Shown in pieces: positions 1-8,436 of a stretch of 64,000 nucleotides of DNA. The stretch lies in assembly GCF_003425685.1 (NCBI RefSeq), contig NZ_QJKM01000001.1, positions 116,920 through 180,919 of the forward strand, read 5' to 3'. Under the pieces are notes generated by a model, which saw only the letters and a list, made by a program, of their open reading frames with translations, did not search any database and was not told where the DNA came from. Position 1 is the first letter of the stretch. Every line of letters starts with the position of its first letter. Both the position numbers and the translations under genes were made by a program. Source of the stretch: Rhizobium terrae (GTDB lineage: Bacteria; Pseudomonadota; Alphaproteobacteria; Rhizobiales; Rhizobiaceae).

Positions 1-2245
1 AATCGATCAGGCGACCTTCGCCATCCGACAATACGCCTTTGTCGAACACCTGATAGAAGACGTTCATGACTTCAAGGTCGGCCTTCTCGACTTCATCGAG
101 CAGCACGACCGAATAGGGGCGCTGGCGCACGGCCTCGGTCAGCACGCCGCCTTCGCCGTAGCCGACATAACCGGGAGGCGAGCCGACGAGCTTGGAAACG
201 GTATGTTTTTCCTGGAATTCCGACATGTTGATCGAGATCAGGAAACGTTCGCCGCCGAACAGTTGGTCGGCGATGGCCGTCGCCAGTTCGGTCTTGCCGA
301 CACCCGACGGGCCGACGAACAGGAAGACGCCCATCGGCGCATCCGGGTTCTGCAGGCCGGCCTTGGAGACGCGGACACCGTGGTCGATCGCCTCGATGGC
401 CTGATCCTGGCCGACGACGCGGGCACCGAGATTTTCGGCAAGCGTCAGGATCGATTGGGCCTCGTCCTTCACCATGTTGCCGAGCGGGATGCCGGTCCAT
501 TCGGCGATGACCTGGCCGACGACCTCTTCGGTGACTTCGAAGGAGACGAGTGGATTGCCCTTCTGCAGCTTCTTGAGCTTGTCGGCAGCCTCACGGAATT
601 CGGCGCGCAACGCATCGTGACCGATGCCGGCGGCTTCTTCCTCGGTTTCCTGCGTCTCCTGCTCGCCGCCGGCCGAAGGGGTCGGCGTCGTCTCGGCCAC
701 AGGCTTGTCGCCCTCGAGCGAGAGGCCGAGCTTCGAGCGGATATCGAGGATCTGGTGCACCAGCGCCAGCTCTTCCTCGCGCTTTGAAACGAGACCGGCG
801 ATTTCGGCTTCGAGCGCAACGATGTCCTGCTTGATCGCCTCGATGCGGGCATCGTCGGCACCGTGGTTGGAATGATGGTCGCGTTCCAGCGCGTCGAGCG
901 CGCGCTTCTGTTCGGCGACGCGCTTCTGCTTGAGCTCGGTCGTCGGCGGCGTCGACGACAGCGACAGCTTTACGCGCGCGCAGGCGGTGTCGAGAACGTC
1001 GACCGCCTTGTCGGGCAATTGGCGTCCGGAAATATAGCGGGCCGACATCTTTGCGGCGGCCTCGACGGCGCTATCGCGGATGTAGACGCCATGCGCCTTT
1101 TCATAGGACTTGCGCAAGCCCCGCAGGATTGTGATCGCCTGTTCCGGACTCGGCTCGTCGAGCTTGACGAGCTGGAAGCGACGGGCAAGCGCCGGATCCT
1201 TTTCGAAATATTTCTTGTATTCGCTCCAGGTGGTGGCGGCAACGGTGCGCAGCTCGCCGCGGGCGAGCGCCGGCTTCAACAGGTTGGCCGCATCCGCACC
1301 GCCGGCCGCGCCGCCTGCACCGATCAGCATATGGGCTTCATCGATGAACAGCACGATCGGCTTCGGCGAGGCCTTGACCTCATCGATAATGCTCTTGAGG
1401 CGGTTTTCGAACTCGCCCTTCACACCCGCACCGGCCTGCAGCATACCGAGGTCGAGGCCGATCAGTTCGATATCCTTGAGGAAGTCGGGCACATCCCCTT
1501 CGGCGACCTTGAGTGCCAGACCTTCGACAACAGCGGTCTTGCCGACGCCCGGCTCGCCGACGCAGATCGGGTTATTCTTGCGGCGACGACCGAGAATGTC
1601 GATCATCTGTTGGATTTCGCGGTCGCGGCAGAAAACGGCGTCGATCTTGCCCTTGCGTGCCTGCTCGGTAAAGTTGGTGCAGAAGCGGGCGAGCGCGCTG
1701 TCGGCGTTGAGGCCGGGTGCCACGTCGCTCTTGCCGGCTTCGCCGCTGCGGGCGGCAGAGGCTGCGACAGTTTCCTGTGAGCCCTCGATAATGGCACTGA
1801 ATTCTACCTTGAACCGCGTATAGGTGATCGCTTCGAGGCCGTTCAGCCAACGGTCGTCGCCGAAGCGGTTCGGGCGGGCGAAGATAGTCGCAAAAAGTGC
1901 GCCGGATCGGGTCTGGTCGAGGGAGAGCTCGACGGAGCTGACGAGCCAGGCTTCGGTGAGCCATTCGATCAGCAGTGGCGAGAAGACCGGGCGGCCCTGG
2001 TTGCCGCTGCGGATGCCTTCCAGCACGGCCTGCAGCTTGCGCTTGAAAGCGCCGGTATCCACCTCGAAATGGCGGCAGGCGGCCTGAACGTCATGCGTCG
2101 CGTCTTCGAGGAACACCCACAGGAGATGCTCGACCGAAACCTCGTAATGGCCCCTGGAAACCGCGACGCCGGCGGCCGATTCCAGCGAGCGTCGCGAATA
2201 GGTGTTGAGGCGGCCGATAAGGCGACGGAGATCGATGTCCAACAC
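1..2245 (-). CDS. tssH: T6SS ATPase ClpV/TssH (3' part cut by window)
   Basis: ClpV is the hexameric AAA+ unfoldase that disassembles contracted TssB/TssC sheaths in the cytoplasm so that the type VI apparatus can be reused. About 748 codons are present of a usual ~880-900; the C-terminus lies outside the window. An N-terminal Clp-N-like region is followed by a first Walker A, GEPGVGKT (near residue 228), and a second, GPSGVGKT (near 640), with the pore/sensor stretch SPPGYVGYGEGG close to 690. The start is a GTG at 2245 preceded by AGGG 8 nt upstream; the in-frame sequence begins MLDIDLRRLIGRLN, which matches TssH N-termini. It lies downstream of hcp on the same strand, but 444 bp and a hairpin separate them, so it may have its own promoter. 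The family assignment is very secure; the exact start is an inference. Confidence 0.95.
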   Translation of the reverse strand, partial: MLDIDLRRLIGRLNTYSRRSLESAAGVAVSRGHYEVSVEHLLWVFLEDATHDVQAACRHFEVDTGAFKRKLQAVLEGIRSGNQGRPVFSPLLIEWLTEAWLVSSVELSLDQTRSGALFATIFARPNRFGDDRWLNGLEAITYTRFKVEFSAIIEGSQETVAASAARSGEAGKSDVAPGLNADSALARFCTNFTEQARKGKIDAVFCRDREIQQMIDILGRRRKNNPICVGEPGVGKTAVVEGLALKVAEGDVPDFLKDIELIGLDLGMLQAGAGVKGEFENRLKSIIDEVKASPKPIVLFIDEAHMLIGAGGAAGGADAANLLKPALARGELRTVAATTWSEYKKYFEKDPALARRFQLVKLDEPSPEQAITILRGLRKSYEKAHGVYIRDSAVEAAAKMSARYISGRQLPDKAVDVLDTACARVKLSLSSTPPTTELKQKRVAEQKRALDALERDHHSNHGADDARIEAIKQDIVALEAEIAGLVSKREEELALVHQILDIRSKLGLSLEGDKPVAETTPTPSAGGEQETQETEEEAAGIGHDALRAEFREAADKLKKLQKGNPLVSFEVTEEVVGQVIAEWTGIPLGNMVKDEAQSILTLAENLGARVVGQDQAIEAIDHGVRVSKAGLQNPDAPMGVFLFVGPSGVGKTELATAIADQLFGGERFLISINMSEFQEKHTVSKLVGSPPGYVGYGEGGVLTEAVRQRPYSVVLLDEVEKADLEVMNVFYQVFDKGVLSDGEGRLID

Positions 2246-2643
2246 TGCAGTGTCCCTGTGTTCAGCCAGGCTGTCGGCCCGGCTATAGTCGACAAATATC
2301 CGCGCTCCATTTGGTCAGTTTGGCCTGTCCCAAGGGTTCGGCGGGGCGGTCTTGATTGCAGGTTATGTGAAACTACTCTTGCAATGCTTCAGAAGGCTGG
2401 TCTTGAGACACGCGGGAGGACGTCGAGCGGCTCGAGCATTCGCAGAGAAATAACGAAACACATCGCTTTAAAGGCCCCCATTGTGTTTCCAGTCGCCCCG
2501 GGCCGAAACCTGCTGCATCCGGCAACAGCCACGGCTTACCCCCGCACCGGAGACGATCGGCACGCTATTTCGGTAGTACATCCATATGACAGGAATTTTT
2601 CACCGGCGCCTGAAGCATGCAGAACTTGCAGCCGGTGAGGGAA
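2246..2643. other. Intergenic region upstream of clpV
   Basis: This stretch between clpV and the hcp terminator contains no ORF with a plausible ribosome site or family resemblance. The clpV promoter should lie here, but I could not recognise a sigma-70 or sigma-54 box. Confidence 0.5.
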
Positions 2644-2667
2644 GCCGCCCGCAAGAAAGCGGACGGC
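2644..2667 (-). terminator. Hairpin terminator candidate after hcp
   Basis: Reading on the minus strand, GCCGTCCGC pairs with GCGGGCGGC (9 bp, one G-U) around a 6-nt loop, beginning 22 nt past the hcp stop codon. Only a short T-rich tail (TTCCCTC) follows, so termination may be partial. That would fit high hcp transcript levels relative to the downstream clpV. Confidence 0.55.
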
Positions 2668-2689
2668 AGGTGCTTTTGGATGGAATGAC

Positions 2690-3199
2690 TCAGACCGGCT
2701 TGCGCCAATCGTCGGAAGCGGACGTGCCGGCAATTTCGTGGGTCCAGTCGCATTTGCGGTAGGTGAAGGACCAGTCTTCGCAATGACCGCGGGAATCGTT
2801 TGCGGTGTCAGCGGTGTCGGGCAGGATAACCTTGCCGCCGACCAGAACGGCATCTTCCCACTTGATGGTGTAGTAGTGTTCCTGCGTACCCTTGGTGGAC
2901 GTGCGCCAGAACTTCAGCTCGATCTCCAGGTTTTCACCGGTGGCAAGCGCCTGCCACAGCATCGGGGAAGCCTTGTCGAGCGGCTTGACCAAGCGGGCCG
3001 GCTCATGGCGGCGGGTACCGATGGCCGTGCCGGAGTTCGGATCGCGCGGAACGATTGCGTTGCTTTCGAAAGCGAAAACGAGGGATTCGCCCTCATGGCC
3101 TTCCTGCCAGATGTTGCCAATCGAGTCGGCGGTAGAAGCATCCTTGCTGATCTCGCCCTGGGTCGTGCCTTTGATGGTGATGTATGCGATGCTTGCCAT
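2690..3199 (-). CDS. hcp: T6SS tube protein Hcp (TssD)
   Basis: Hcp forms the hexameric rings of the type VI inner tube and is exported on firing; it can also carry small effectors in its lumen. The 169-aa product begins MASIAYITIKGTTQGEIS and has the family pattern of an early GxxQGEI, a central RxHEPxxLVKPLDKASP and a C-terminal TYRKCDWTHE. The longer in-frame start at 3292 is rejected because the ATG at 3199 has GGAGAG directly upstream and matches Hcp N-termini. It is transcribed leftward, divergent from the spike module, from a sigma-54 promoter at 3265-3280 that leaves a leader of roughly 55 nt. It is a single complete domain with no C-terminal toxin extension. Confidence 0.96.
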   Translation of the reverse strand: MASIAYITIKGTTQGEISKDASTADSIGNIWQEGHEGESLVFAFESNAIVPRDPNSGTAIGTRRHEPARLVKPLDKASPMLWQALATGENLEIELKFWRTSTKGTQEHYYTIKWEDAVLVGGKVILPDTADTANDSRGHCEDWSFTYRKCDWTHEIAGTSASDDWRKPV

Positions 3200-3264
3200 T
3201 TTTCTCTCCAATGGTTTTGGGGATGAGGAAACCGGTATCAGCGTCAGCCGATAGTTTTGTGAAC

Positions 3265-3280
3265 AGCAAGCGCCGTGCCA
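3265..3280 (-). promoter_or_regulatory. Sigma-54 (-24/-12) promoter of hcp
   Basis: On the minus strand the sequence reads TGGCACGGCGCTTGCT, an exact match to the RpoN consensus TGGCACG-N4-TTGCW with correct GG-GC spacing. It sits about 65 nt upstream of the hcp start codon and points toward it. RpoN control of hcp is established for several T6SS loci in other bacteria, which supports the reading. Confidence 0.9.
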
Positions 3281-3310
3281 GTTTCGAGGCATCTGAGAAA
3301 GACCTTTTTA

Positions 3311-3323
3311 AATCATATGTTTA
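3311..3323 (-). promoter_or_regulatory. Candidate IHF site upstream of hcp
   Basis: AATCATATGTTTA differs from WATCAR-N4-TTR at one position. It lies in an AT-rich patch between the sigma-54 promoter and an upstream palindrome, where IHF-type bending usually occurs in RpoN promoters. The position is persuasive; the match alone is weak. Confidence 0.4.
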
Positions 3324-3355
3324 TCTCAAGGCGGCCCATTCTCGACGTGGTTTTG

Positions 3356-3377
3356 ACTGAGAAGGAAACTTCTCAGT
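3356..3377. promoter_or_regulatory. Perfect inverted repeat, candidate enhancer (UAS)
   Basis: ACTGAGAAG and CTTCTCAGT form a perfect 9-bp inverted repeat around GAAA. It lies about 76-97 bp upstream of the -24 box of hcp, the normal distance for binding of a sigma-54 activator. It could equally act on the divergent operon starting at 3655. The remaining ~275 bp up to 3654 show no further signal except the ribosome site AGGAGAAG before 3655. Confidence 0.5.
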
Positions 3378-3654
3378 TGCGCCGCCTCTAGCGCAGCTTT
3401 CCTATCCGTCCCGGAAGACACGAATTTTCTGTGACGGCCGGATCGGGCCTTGGCCGTCCGTCGATCGGTTTCACCAAGCCTGTTTTTGCTCCGTTTTTCC
3501 GGGCATGCAGGAAGTGGTATTTTGCACTGCGCATATTTTCGCAAATTGACCCCGCATCCGCCCGATGAAATCGTGAACGCCATTGGCCGCCCAACGGATT
3601 TCTTGAGCGGGCCTGTCGTCCAACAATCGGTGTCTTTTAGGAGAAGATCGAGAA

Positions 3655-6600
3655 ATGCCCGCGCTCATCAAGCCTTCTCGACTCGCCGCGGCGCTGCGCG
3701 CCGAGCCTGTCCTGCAAGGGGGCCTGCTGACCGTGTCGGCATTCATCCTGTTCGATTTCGAAAACCCGCGCCTGCTGTTGAGCGAGCAAGCTCTCTGGCC
3801 GATGGTGACGGAGCAGATGTCGCCGGGGGCCATTTTCGACAAGGGTAACCTGAAGCCCCGGGGCGAGTTGATCGTCGTCGGCGCCGCACTTGCGCCTTCG
3901 AATATCCCTGTGACCGGGCTGCAGGTGGCGGCGCGCCTCGGATCGATCGAAAAGACGTTGAACGTCTTTGGCGACCGCTTCTGGCGCCGCACCGATCGCG
4001 GTGTCACGCTCACCCCCGCCCTTCCATTCGACCGGATGCCGATCGATGAGGTTCATGCTTTCGGCGGGCCGCGTTTTGCCGAAAACCCGCGCGGCAAGGG
4101 ACATGACGCGCGCGCCATCCTGGAAGCGGGCTATGATGCGCCGCTTCCCAACGTGGAAAATCCGCAACGCCTCATCCGTTCGCCCGATGATCAGGTGCGT
4201 CCTGCCCATTTTGGTCCGCTAGCCCCAGATTCAGCTTTCCGCATGCGTTATGCCGGTACTTACGACCAGAGCTGGATCAAGAACCGCGCGCCGATGAAAC
4301 CGGACGATTTCAATCCGCTGTTTCATTGCGATGCCCCCGACGACCAACGCCTGGAGACATTTTTCTCCGGTGACGAGCGCTTTTCGGTGAGCGGCATGAG
4401 CCGAGGCGCGGCCATGGTCGGCGGCGCTCTGCCGAACATGTTCCTCCGCGCCTTCGTGCACCGTTCGGCCGACGACAGTCTGACCGAGACGCGCATGGTC
4501 TGCGATACCGTGACGCTTTTCCCGAACGTCACCAAGGCTGTGATGACCTTCCGCGGCCTTGTTAGGGCGCAGGATCCGTTCTGCGAGGATATCGGCTCGG
4601 TCATGCTCGCCTGCGAGCACGGGGAGGATCAGCCGCGTCCGGCCGAATATTATGAGCGTATCTTCCGGCTCCGAAGCGATCCCGACGAGGCCCACAGGCA
4701 CGTGCTTTCCGATTTCGAACTGATGCCGCTCCGCAACGAAGCGGCTGTCGGAGCAAGACGTGCGGCGCGGCTCGAAAAGGCTCGCGACCAGCTCCAGACC
4801 TTCGTGGACAACCAGAACTGGATGATCCGCAAGGCCATGGCGGACCAAGGCGTTTCGCCGTCGCTCGCTCCGCCTATGACGGTCGGCGAGCTCGCCGAAC
4901 TGCCGCTTGTGCCCCTGCCGGACCGGGAAGAGATCGAGCGCGGGGACGTCGACATCGCCGAACTGCTGGACGATGTGGAGGCGCTGAGCGAGGCGATCGC
5001 GGCCAAGAACCACCTCTATACGGCCAAGGCCGAACTTTCCCGCCGGGTCGTGGTCAAGGCGACCCCGCTCTCGCTCCTGCCGGAATTCCTGTTGAAGCCC
5101 CTAGCTTCCGAGGAGGATCTGGCGCGTTATCCCGGTCTTGCGCCCCTCGAAGGTATCTCCGGCGAACTTGGGGTCGACATCTCGGCTATGCGGACGAGGG
5201 TTCCGACCGACGATCTCTTCGCCGAACAGGTAGACCCTGTCGCGAAACAGATCGATGAAATCCTTGCGACGCTCAATGTGCCGAAGGCCGTAGATTCCAA
5301 GGTCATCGAAGCGAAATATCAAAAGGCCTGCGCCCGGGCGATGAAACTGCCCGAAGGGTCGCTGCTTCATGACATTCGCATGGAAGTCGAAGGACTTGGC
5401 GTGCGGACGATCGGCGATGGTCTTGAGGTCGGACCCGACGAGCCGGGCTTCATGGCGGACGTCGGGCATCGCCTGAGCGAAATCTCCGAGCGGCCGGTCG
5501 GCGAATTTGCTCCGAGCTCGACGCCAAAAATTGCCTTTTCAGGCATGCCTGGTGTCGATGGCAATGCCGAGGGAGAGACTGCGAAGATTGCTGCGGGCAT
5601 GCAATCTGCCGCTGCTGGCCTTGCCGATCTCCTTCCAGGCGTCGCGGCAGCGGCGAAAAGCGACAGCCTCGACGACATGCTGGCCTCGCTGATTGCCGGC
5701 CTTCCTGCCCCGCCGTCGAGCCGGGCCGACCAGACACTTGCCCAGATGACGTCACATAAGATTGCCGATGCTTCGCAGGAGATCGTCGCCATTGAGGCGA
5801 AGGTGGACGAGGTCATGTCGGAAACACGTCGCAAGACACCGGCCGCCATCTTCCCGCTGGAGCCTCTTGAGCCGATCGTGGCTCAGAAGCTCGGCGCATT
5901 CATCGTGGCGAAGCTTGCCGAAGGTCATGATTTTTCGGGTGCCGATCTCGCCGGGGCCGATCTGGCCGGATCAGATTTCAGCGGCCGGTCGCTGCGATCC
6001 GCCTTTTTCGAGAAGTGCAACCTGAACGGCGCCAACTTTGCCGGTGCCGATCTGGAAGGCGCAGTTTTTGCCGAGGCGGATCTCGAAGGGACGAATTTCG
6101 CAGGCGCCCGTGTGAGTGGCGTCAATTTCAGCAAAGCCAACATGCGCGGCGCCCGGTTCGATGGTTGCGGGATCGCCAAGACGACCCTGGTCGGGCTCGA
6201 CATGCGCGGAACGTCGTTCCGTCGGACGACGTTTTCCGAAGTCGTCCTGATCGACTGTCAGCTCGACGGCGTGGACTTTTCCGGCGCCATGCTTGCCGAT
6301 TTCCAGATCCTGCGCGGCCATGCCGACGGAATTGTCATGGCCGAGGCCGAAGTGGCCCGCGGCGTATTCATCGAAGTGTCGATGAAACAGGGCGTGTTCA
6401 AGGGCGCCGGCTTCGAACGCACGACCTTCGGCGACGTCATTGCCCCGAACGCCGATTTTTCACACGTCCATCTGGAGGGGAGCAGCTTCATCGGCGCCTG
6501 CGATTTGACGGGTGGCATGTTTGTCGAGGCGGCTGCCACCGGTTCCTCTTGGAACGGCTCCAGGCTCGGCGGTTCCTGTTTCCTGCGCGCCACGCTGAAC

Positions 6601-6873
6601 CGCAGCCTTTTCAACGCCTGCGACATGCCTGAATCCGACCTACGGCTCGCCTCCTTCCACGAGGCAAGGCTGGACCGTTCGGCTCTCGCCGGCAGCGACC
6701 TGTTCGGCGCCAATCTTTATGCAGCGTCGCTGGCGAGCTGCGATCTGACCCGCGCCTCGCTGCGCGGCGCCAATCTCTATTTCGCCAATCTCGACGGAGC
6801 CAAGCTCGGCAGTTGCGATCTGACCGGCGCCAATCTCGGAAAAACGATCATGGCGAGCGCTACTGATGTTTGA
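3655..6873 (+). CDS. DUF2169 T6SS effector-chaperone with C-terminal pentapeptide repeats
   Basis: This is a 1072-aa protein. Residues ~15-320 have the look of the DUF2169 domain (conserved GDRFWRR, LPFDRMPIDEVHAFGGP, FNPLFHCDAP stretches). Then come a long charged/helical linker and about 300 residues of pentapeptide repeats (A-D/N-L/F-x-x, from ~760 to the end). DUF2169 proteins are encoded beside VgrG and PAAR proteins; the Agrobacterium tumefaciens member Atu3641 is reported as a chaperone/adaptor needed for the Tde2 effector. Here the domain is fused to a right-handed quadrilateral beta-helix, suggesting a scaffold role in loading the spike tip. The ATG at 3655 follows AGGAGAAG. It is the first gene of a tightly packed spike module and overlaps the next gene by 8 bp. 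The identity of the cargo is unknown. Confidence 0.85.
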   Translation: MPALIKPSRLAAALRAEPVLQGGLLTVSAFILFDFENPRLLLSEQALWPMVTEQMSPGAIFDKGNLKPRGELIVVGAALAPSNIPVTGLQVAARLGSIEKTLNVFGDRFWRRTDRGVTLTPALPFDRMPIDEVHAFGGPRFAENPRGKGHDARAILEAGYDAPLPNVENPQRLIRSPDDQVRPAHFGPLAPDSAFRMRYAGTYDQSWIKNRAPMKPDDFNPLFHCDAPDDQRLETFFSGDERFSVSGMSRGAAMVGGALPNMFLRAFVHRSADDSLTETRMVCDTVTLFPNVTKAVMTFRGLVRAQDPFCEDIGSVMLACEHGEDQPRPAEYYERIFRLRSDPDEAHRHVLSDFELMPLRNEAAVGARRAARLEKARDQLQTFVDNQNWMIRKAMADQGVSPSLAPPMTVGELAELPLVPLPDREEIERGDVDIAELLDDVEALSEAIAAKNHLYTAKAELSRRVVVKATPLSLLPEFLLKPLASEEDLARYPGLAPLEGISGELGVDISAMRTRVPTDDLFAEQVDPVAKQIDEILATLNVPKAVDSKVIEAKYQKACARAMKLPEGSLLHDIRMEVEGLGVRTIGDGLEVGPDEPGFMADVGHRLSEISERPVGEFAPSSTPKIAFSGMPGVDGNAEGETAKIAAGMQSAAAGLADLLPGVAAAAKSDSLDDMLASLIAGLPAPPSSRADQTLAQMTSHKIADASQEIVAIEAKVDEVMSETRRKTPAAIFPLEPLEPIVAQKLGAFIVAKLAEGHDFSGADLAGADLAGSDFSGRSLRSAFFEKCNLNGANFAGADLEGAVFAEADLEGTNFAGARVSGVNFSKANMRGARFDGCGIAKTTLVGLDMRGTSFRRTTFSEVVLIDCQLDGVDFSGAMLADFQILRGHADGIVMAEAEVARGVFIEVSMKQGVFKGAGFERTTFGDVIAPNADFSHVHLEGSSFIGACDLTGGMFVEAAATGSSWNGSRLGGSCFLRATLNRSLFNACDMPESDLRLASFHEARLDRSALAGSDLFGANLYAASLASCDLTRASLRGANLYFANLDGAKLGSCDLTGANLGKTIMASATDV

Positions 6874-7984
6874 AGAAACGGAACTAATCACGCCGATCGG
6901 CTTGGACGATCTTCTGGATTATGTCGTCCACGAGCAGCCGCTGCTGATGCGCGACGGCCGGCAGATCGATTTCGGCGGTATTGCCCTGATGGACGGAAAA
7001 TTCATCCAGTGCGATTTCACCGACTGCAATTTCGAGGGCGTCGATCTTAGCCGTGCAAGCTTCATCAAATGTCGGCTCGACCGGGCGATCTTCACCGATG
7101 CCAAATTGACCGGGGCAAGTTTCCTGGATTGCAGCCTGATCGCGGTCGAGTTCTGTGATTGCGAACTGAGTGAGACGCAGTTTCTGACCGGCAACCTTCG
7201 TTCAGCCGGCTTCGAGAGGGCTTCCTTCGACCGGGCAATCTTTGTCAAGGCCGGCCTGCATCTGGGCAATTTCAAGGAGGCGGCGCTGGATCGCAGTTGC
7301 CTGCTTGATTGCGAACTCGACGGGATGTCGCTCGCCGGAGCGGCGCTCACGACCATCACCGTGACCAAGGCGGCGCTGAACCGGGTGGATATTTCCGGCA
7401 TCGCCATCGACACCGGTCTCTTCGCCGAGGCCGACCTTTCCGGTCTCGACCTGAGCGGGCAGTCCTGGCAGCGCTGCACATTCCATCAAGCTCGGTTCGT
7501 CGGCACCAACATGGCCGGTGCACAGCTCGAAAACAGCGTGTTTTCCGAATGCGATTTTGCCGGTGCCTCGCTTGCCGGCGTCAAGGCGAAGGTTGCCGTT
7601 TTTCCGAAGAGCCGGTTGGACGGTGTCGACCTGTCCGGCAGCGACCTCACCATGGCGAATTTCGCGGAAGCCTCGTTGTCAGGTGCGATTCTCGACGGTA
7701 GCCGGCTTTTTGCGGCTTATCTCGGTGAAACCGATTGTCGCGCTGCCCGGCTGGAAAAATGCGATTTGCGTCAGGCCGATCTCTCGCATGCCGATCTGAC
7801 TGGCGCCAATCTTTCTGCCGCCACCTTCGCGCACACGAAATTCCATGGTGCCCGGACCGAAGGCACCCTGTTTCTGGGAGCAGGCGGCAGCACGATCGGC
7901 ACGGATCAGGATCGCATGATCGCGGAGGTCTACAAGCCGCACCGTGTGGCACTTGGCGATGAGCTGAACCAGGGGGAGGGGTGA
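6866..7984 (+). CDS. Pentapeptide-repeat protein of the T6SS spike module
   Basis: The 372-aa product is almost entirely pentapeptide repeats (for example FTDAKLTGASF, DLSGSDLTMANF, DLTGANLSAATF), preceded by about 30 residues without repeats. Such proteins fold into a rigid beta-helix and usually act as binding surfaces. It starts inside the end of the DUF2169 gene (ATG at 6866, 8-bp overlap), so translational coupling is likely. Its repeats resemble those of the upstream C-terminus, suggesting duplication or a two-part scaffold. It lacks a signal peptide and should be cytoplasmic. The T6SS role is inferred from position only. Confidence 0.85.
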   Translation: MFEETELITPIGLDDLLDYVVHEQPLLMRDGRQIDFGGIALMDGKFIQCDFTDCNFEGVDLSRASFIKCRLDRAIFTDAKLTGASFLDCSLIAVEFCDCELSETQFLTGNLRSAGFERASFDRAIFVKAGLHLGNFKEAALDRSCLLDCELDGMSLAGAALTTITVTKAALNRVDISGIAIDTGLFAEADLSGLDLSGQSWQRCTFHQARFVGTNMAGAQLENSVFSECDFAGASLAGVKAKVAVFPKSRLDGVDLSGSDLTMANFAEASLSGAILDGSRLFAAYLGETDCRAARLEKCDLRQADLSHADLTGANLSAATFAHTKFHGARTEGTLFLGAGGSTIGTDQDRMIAEVYKPHRVALGDELNQGEG

Positions 7985-7986
7985 TC

Positions 7987-8391
7987 ATGCCTTTTGTGAA
8001 TTCGCAGGGACCGATCCCGGGCATGGATTTTTCGGTGCCGGACGTTTATCTGCAGCCCACTCCCGTCGGCCCCATCCCAGTGCCGTTTTTCAGTATGGGC
8101 ATGCGCGCCACGGAAATTCCGACCAATTTCCGGTTCCTGATCAGCTGCATGCCTTCCCACAACATGATGAATATAGCGCCGGTGACGATCAGCGGGCCGG
8201 GGCCGGGCGTAGCCTCCGGCATGGTCTGCTCGAACAGTCGGAATGTTAAGGGTTCGGTCAAGCTGATCATCCAGGCCGCACCGGCGACACGGGCATTGAT
8301 GGACCCGACAGTCCAGAACGGCGTTACGCCGAATTCTGTCGGGGCGACCATCGTGCCCTCCCAGGTGCGCTTTCTCAATCCCTGCGGCTGA
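7987..8391 (+). CDS. PAAR-like DUF4150 spike-tip protein
   Basis: This 134-aa protein, beginning MPFVNSQGPIPGMDFSVPDVY, fits the DUF4150/PAAR-like family. Members cap the VgrG trimer and often carry toxin domains at the C-terminus. This copy ends shortly after the core (TIVPSQVRFLNPCG), so it has no fused toxin. Features are proline/glycine-rich short loops and three cysteines. The ATG at 7987 follows GGGGAGGGG at good spacing; a GTG at 7981, overlapping the preceding stop, is an alternative start. It lies immediately before vgrG, the normal order for tip and spike genes. Confidence 0.82.
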   Translation: MPFVNSQGPIPGMDFSVPDVYLQPTPVGPIPVPFFSMGMRATEIPTNFRFLISCMPSHNMMNIAPVTISGPGPGVASGMVCSNSRNVKGSVKLIIQAAPATRALMDPTVQNGVTPNSVGATIVPSQVRFLNPCG

Positions 8392-8436
8392 GGCTTTCGG
8401 CGCCGGTTACCAGATGAAGGCAAAGGTTCCAACAAG

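Noticed and set aside
2555..2585. Sigma-54-like sequence CGGCACGCTATTTCGG on the plus strand
   Set aside because: The -12 element lacks the required GC, and it points into the hcp gene's antisense strand with no gene to drive.
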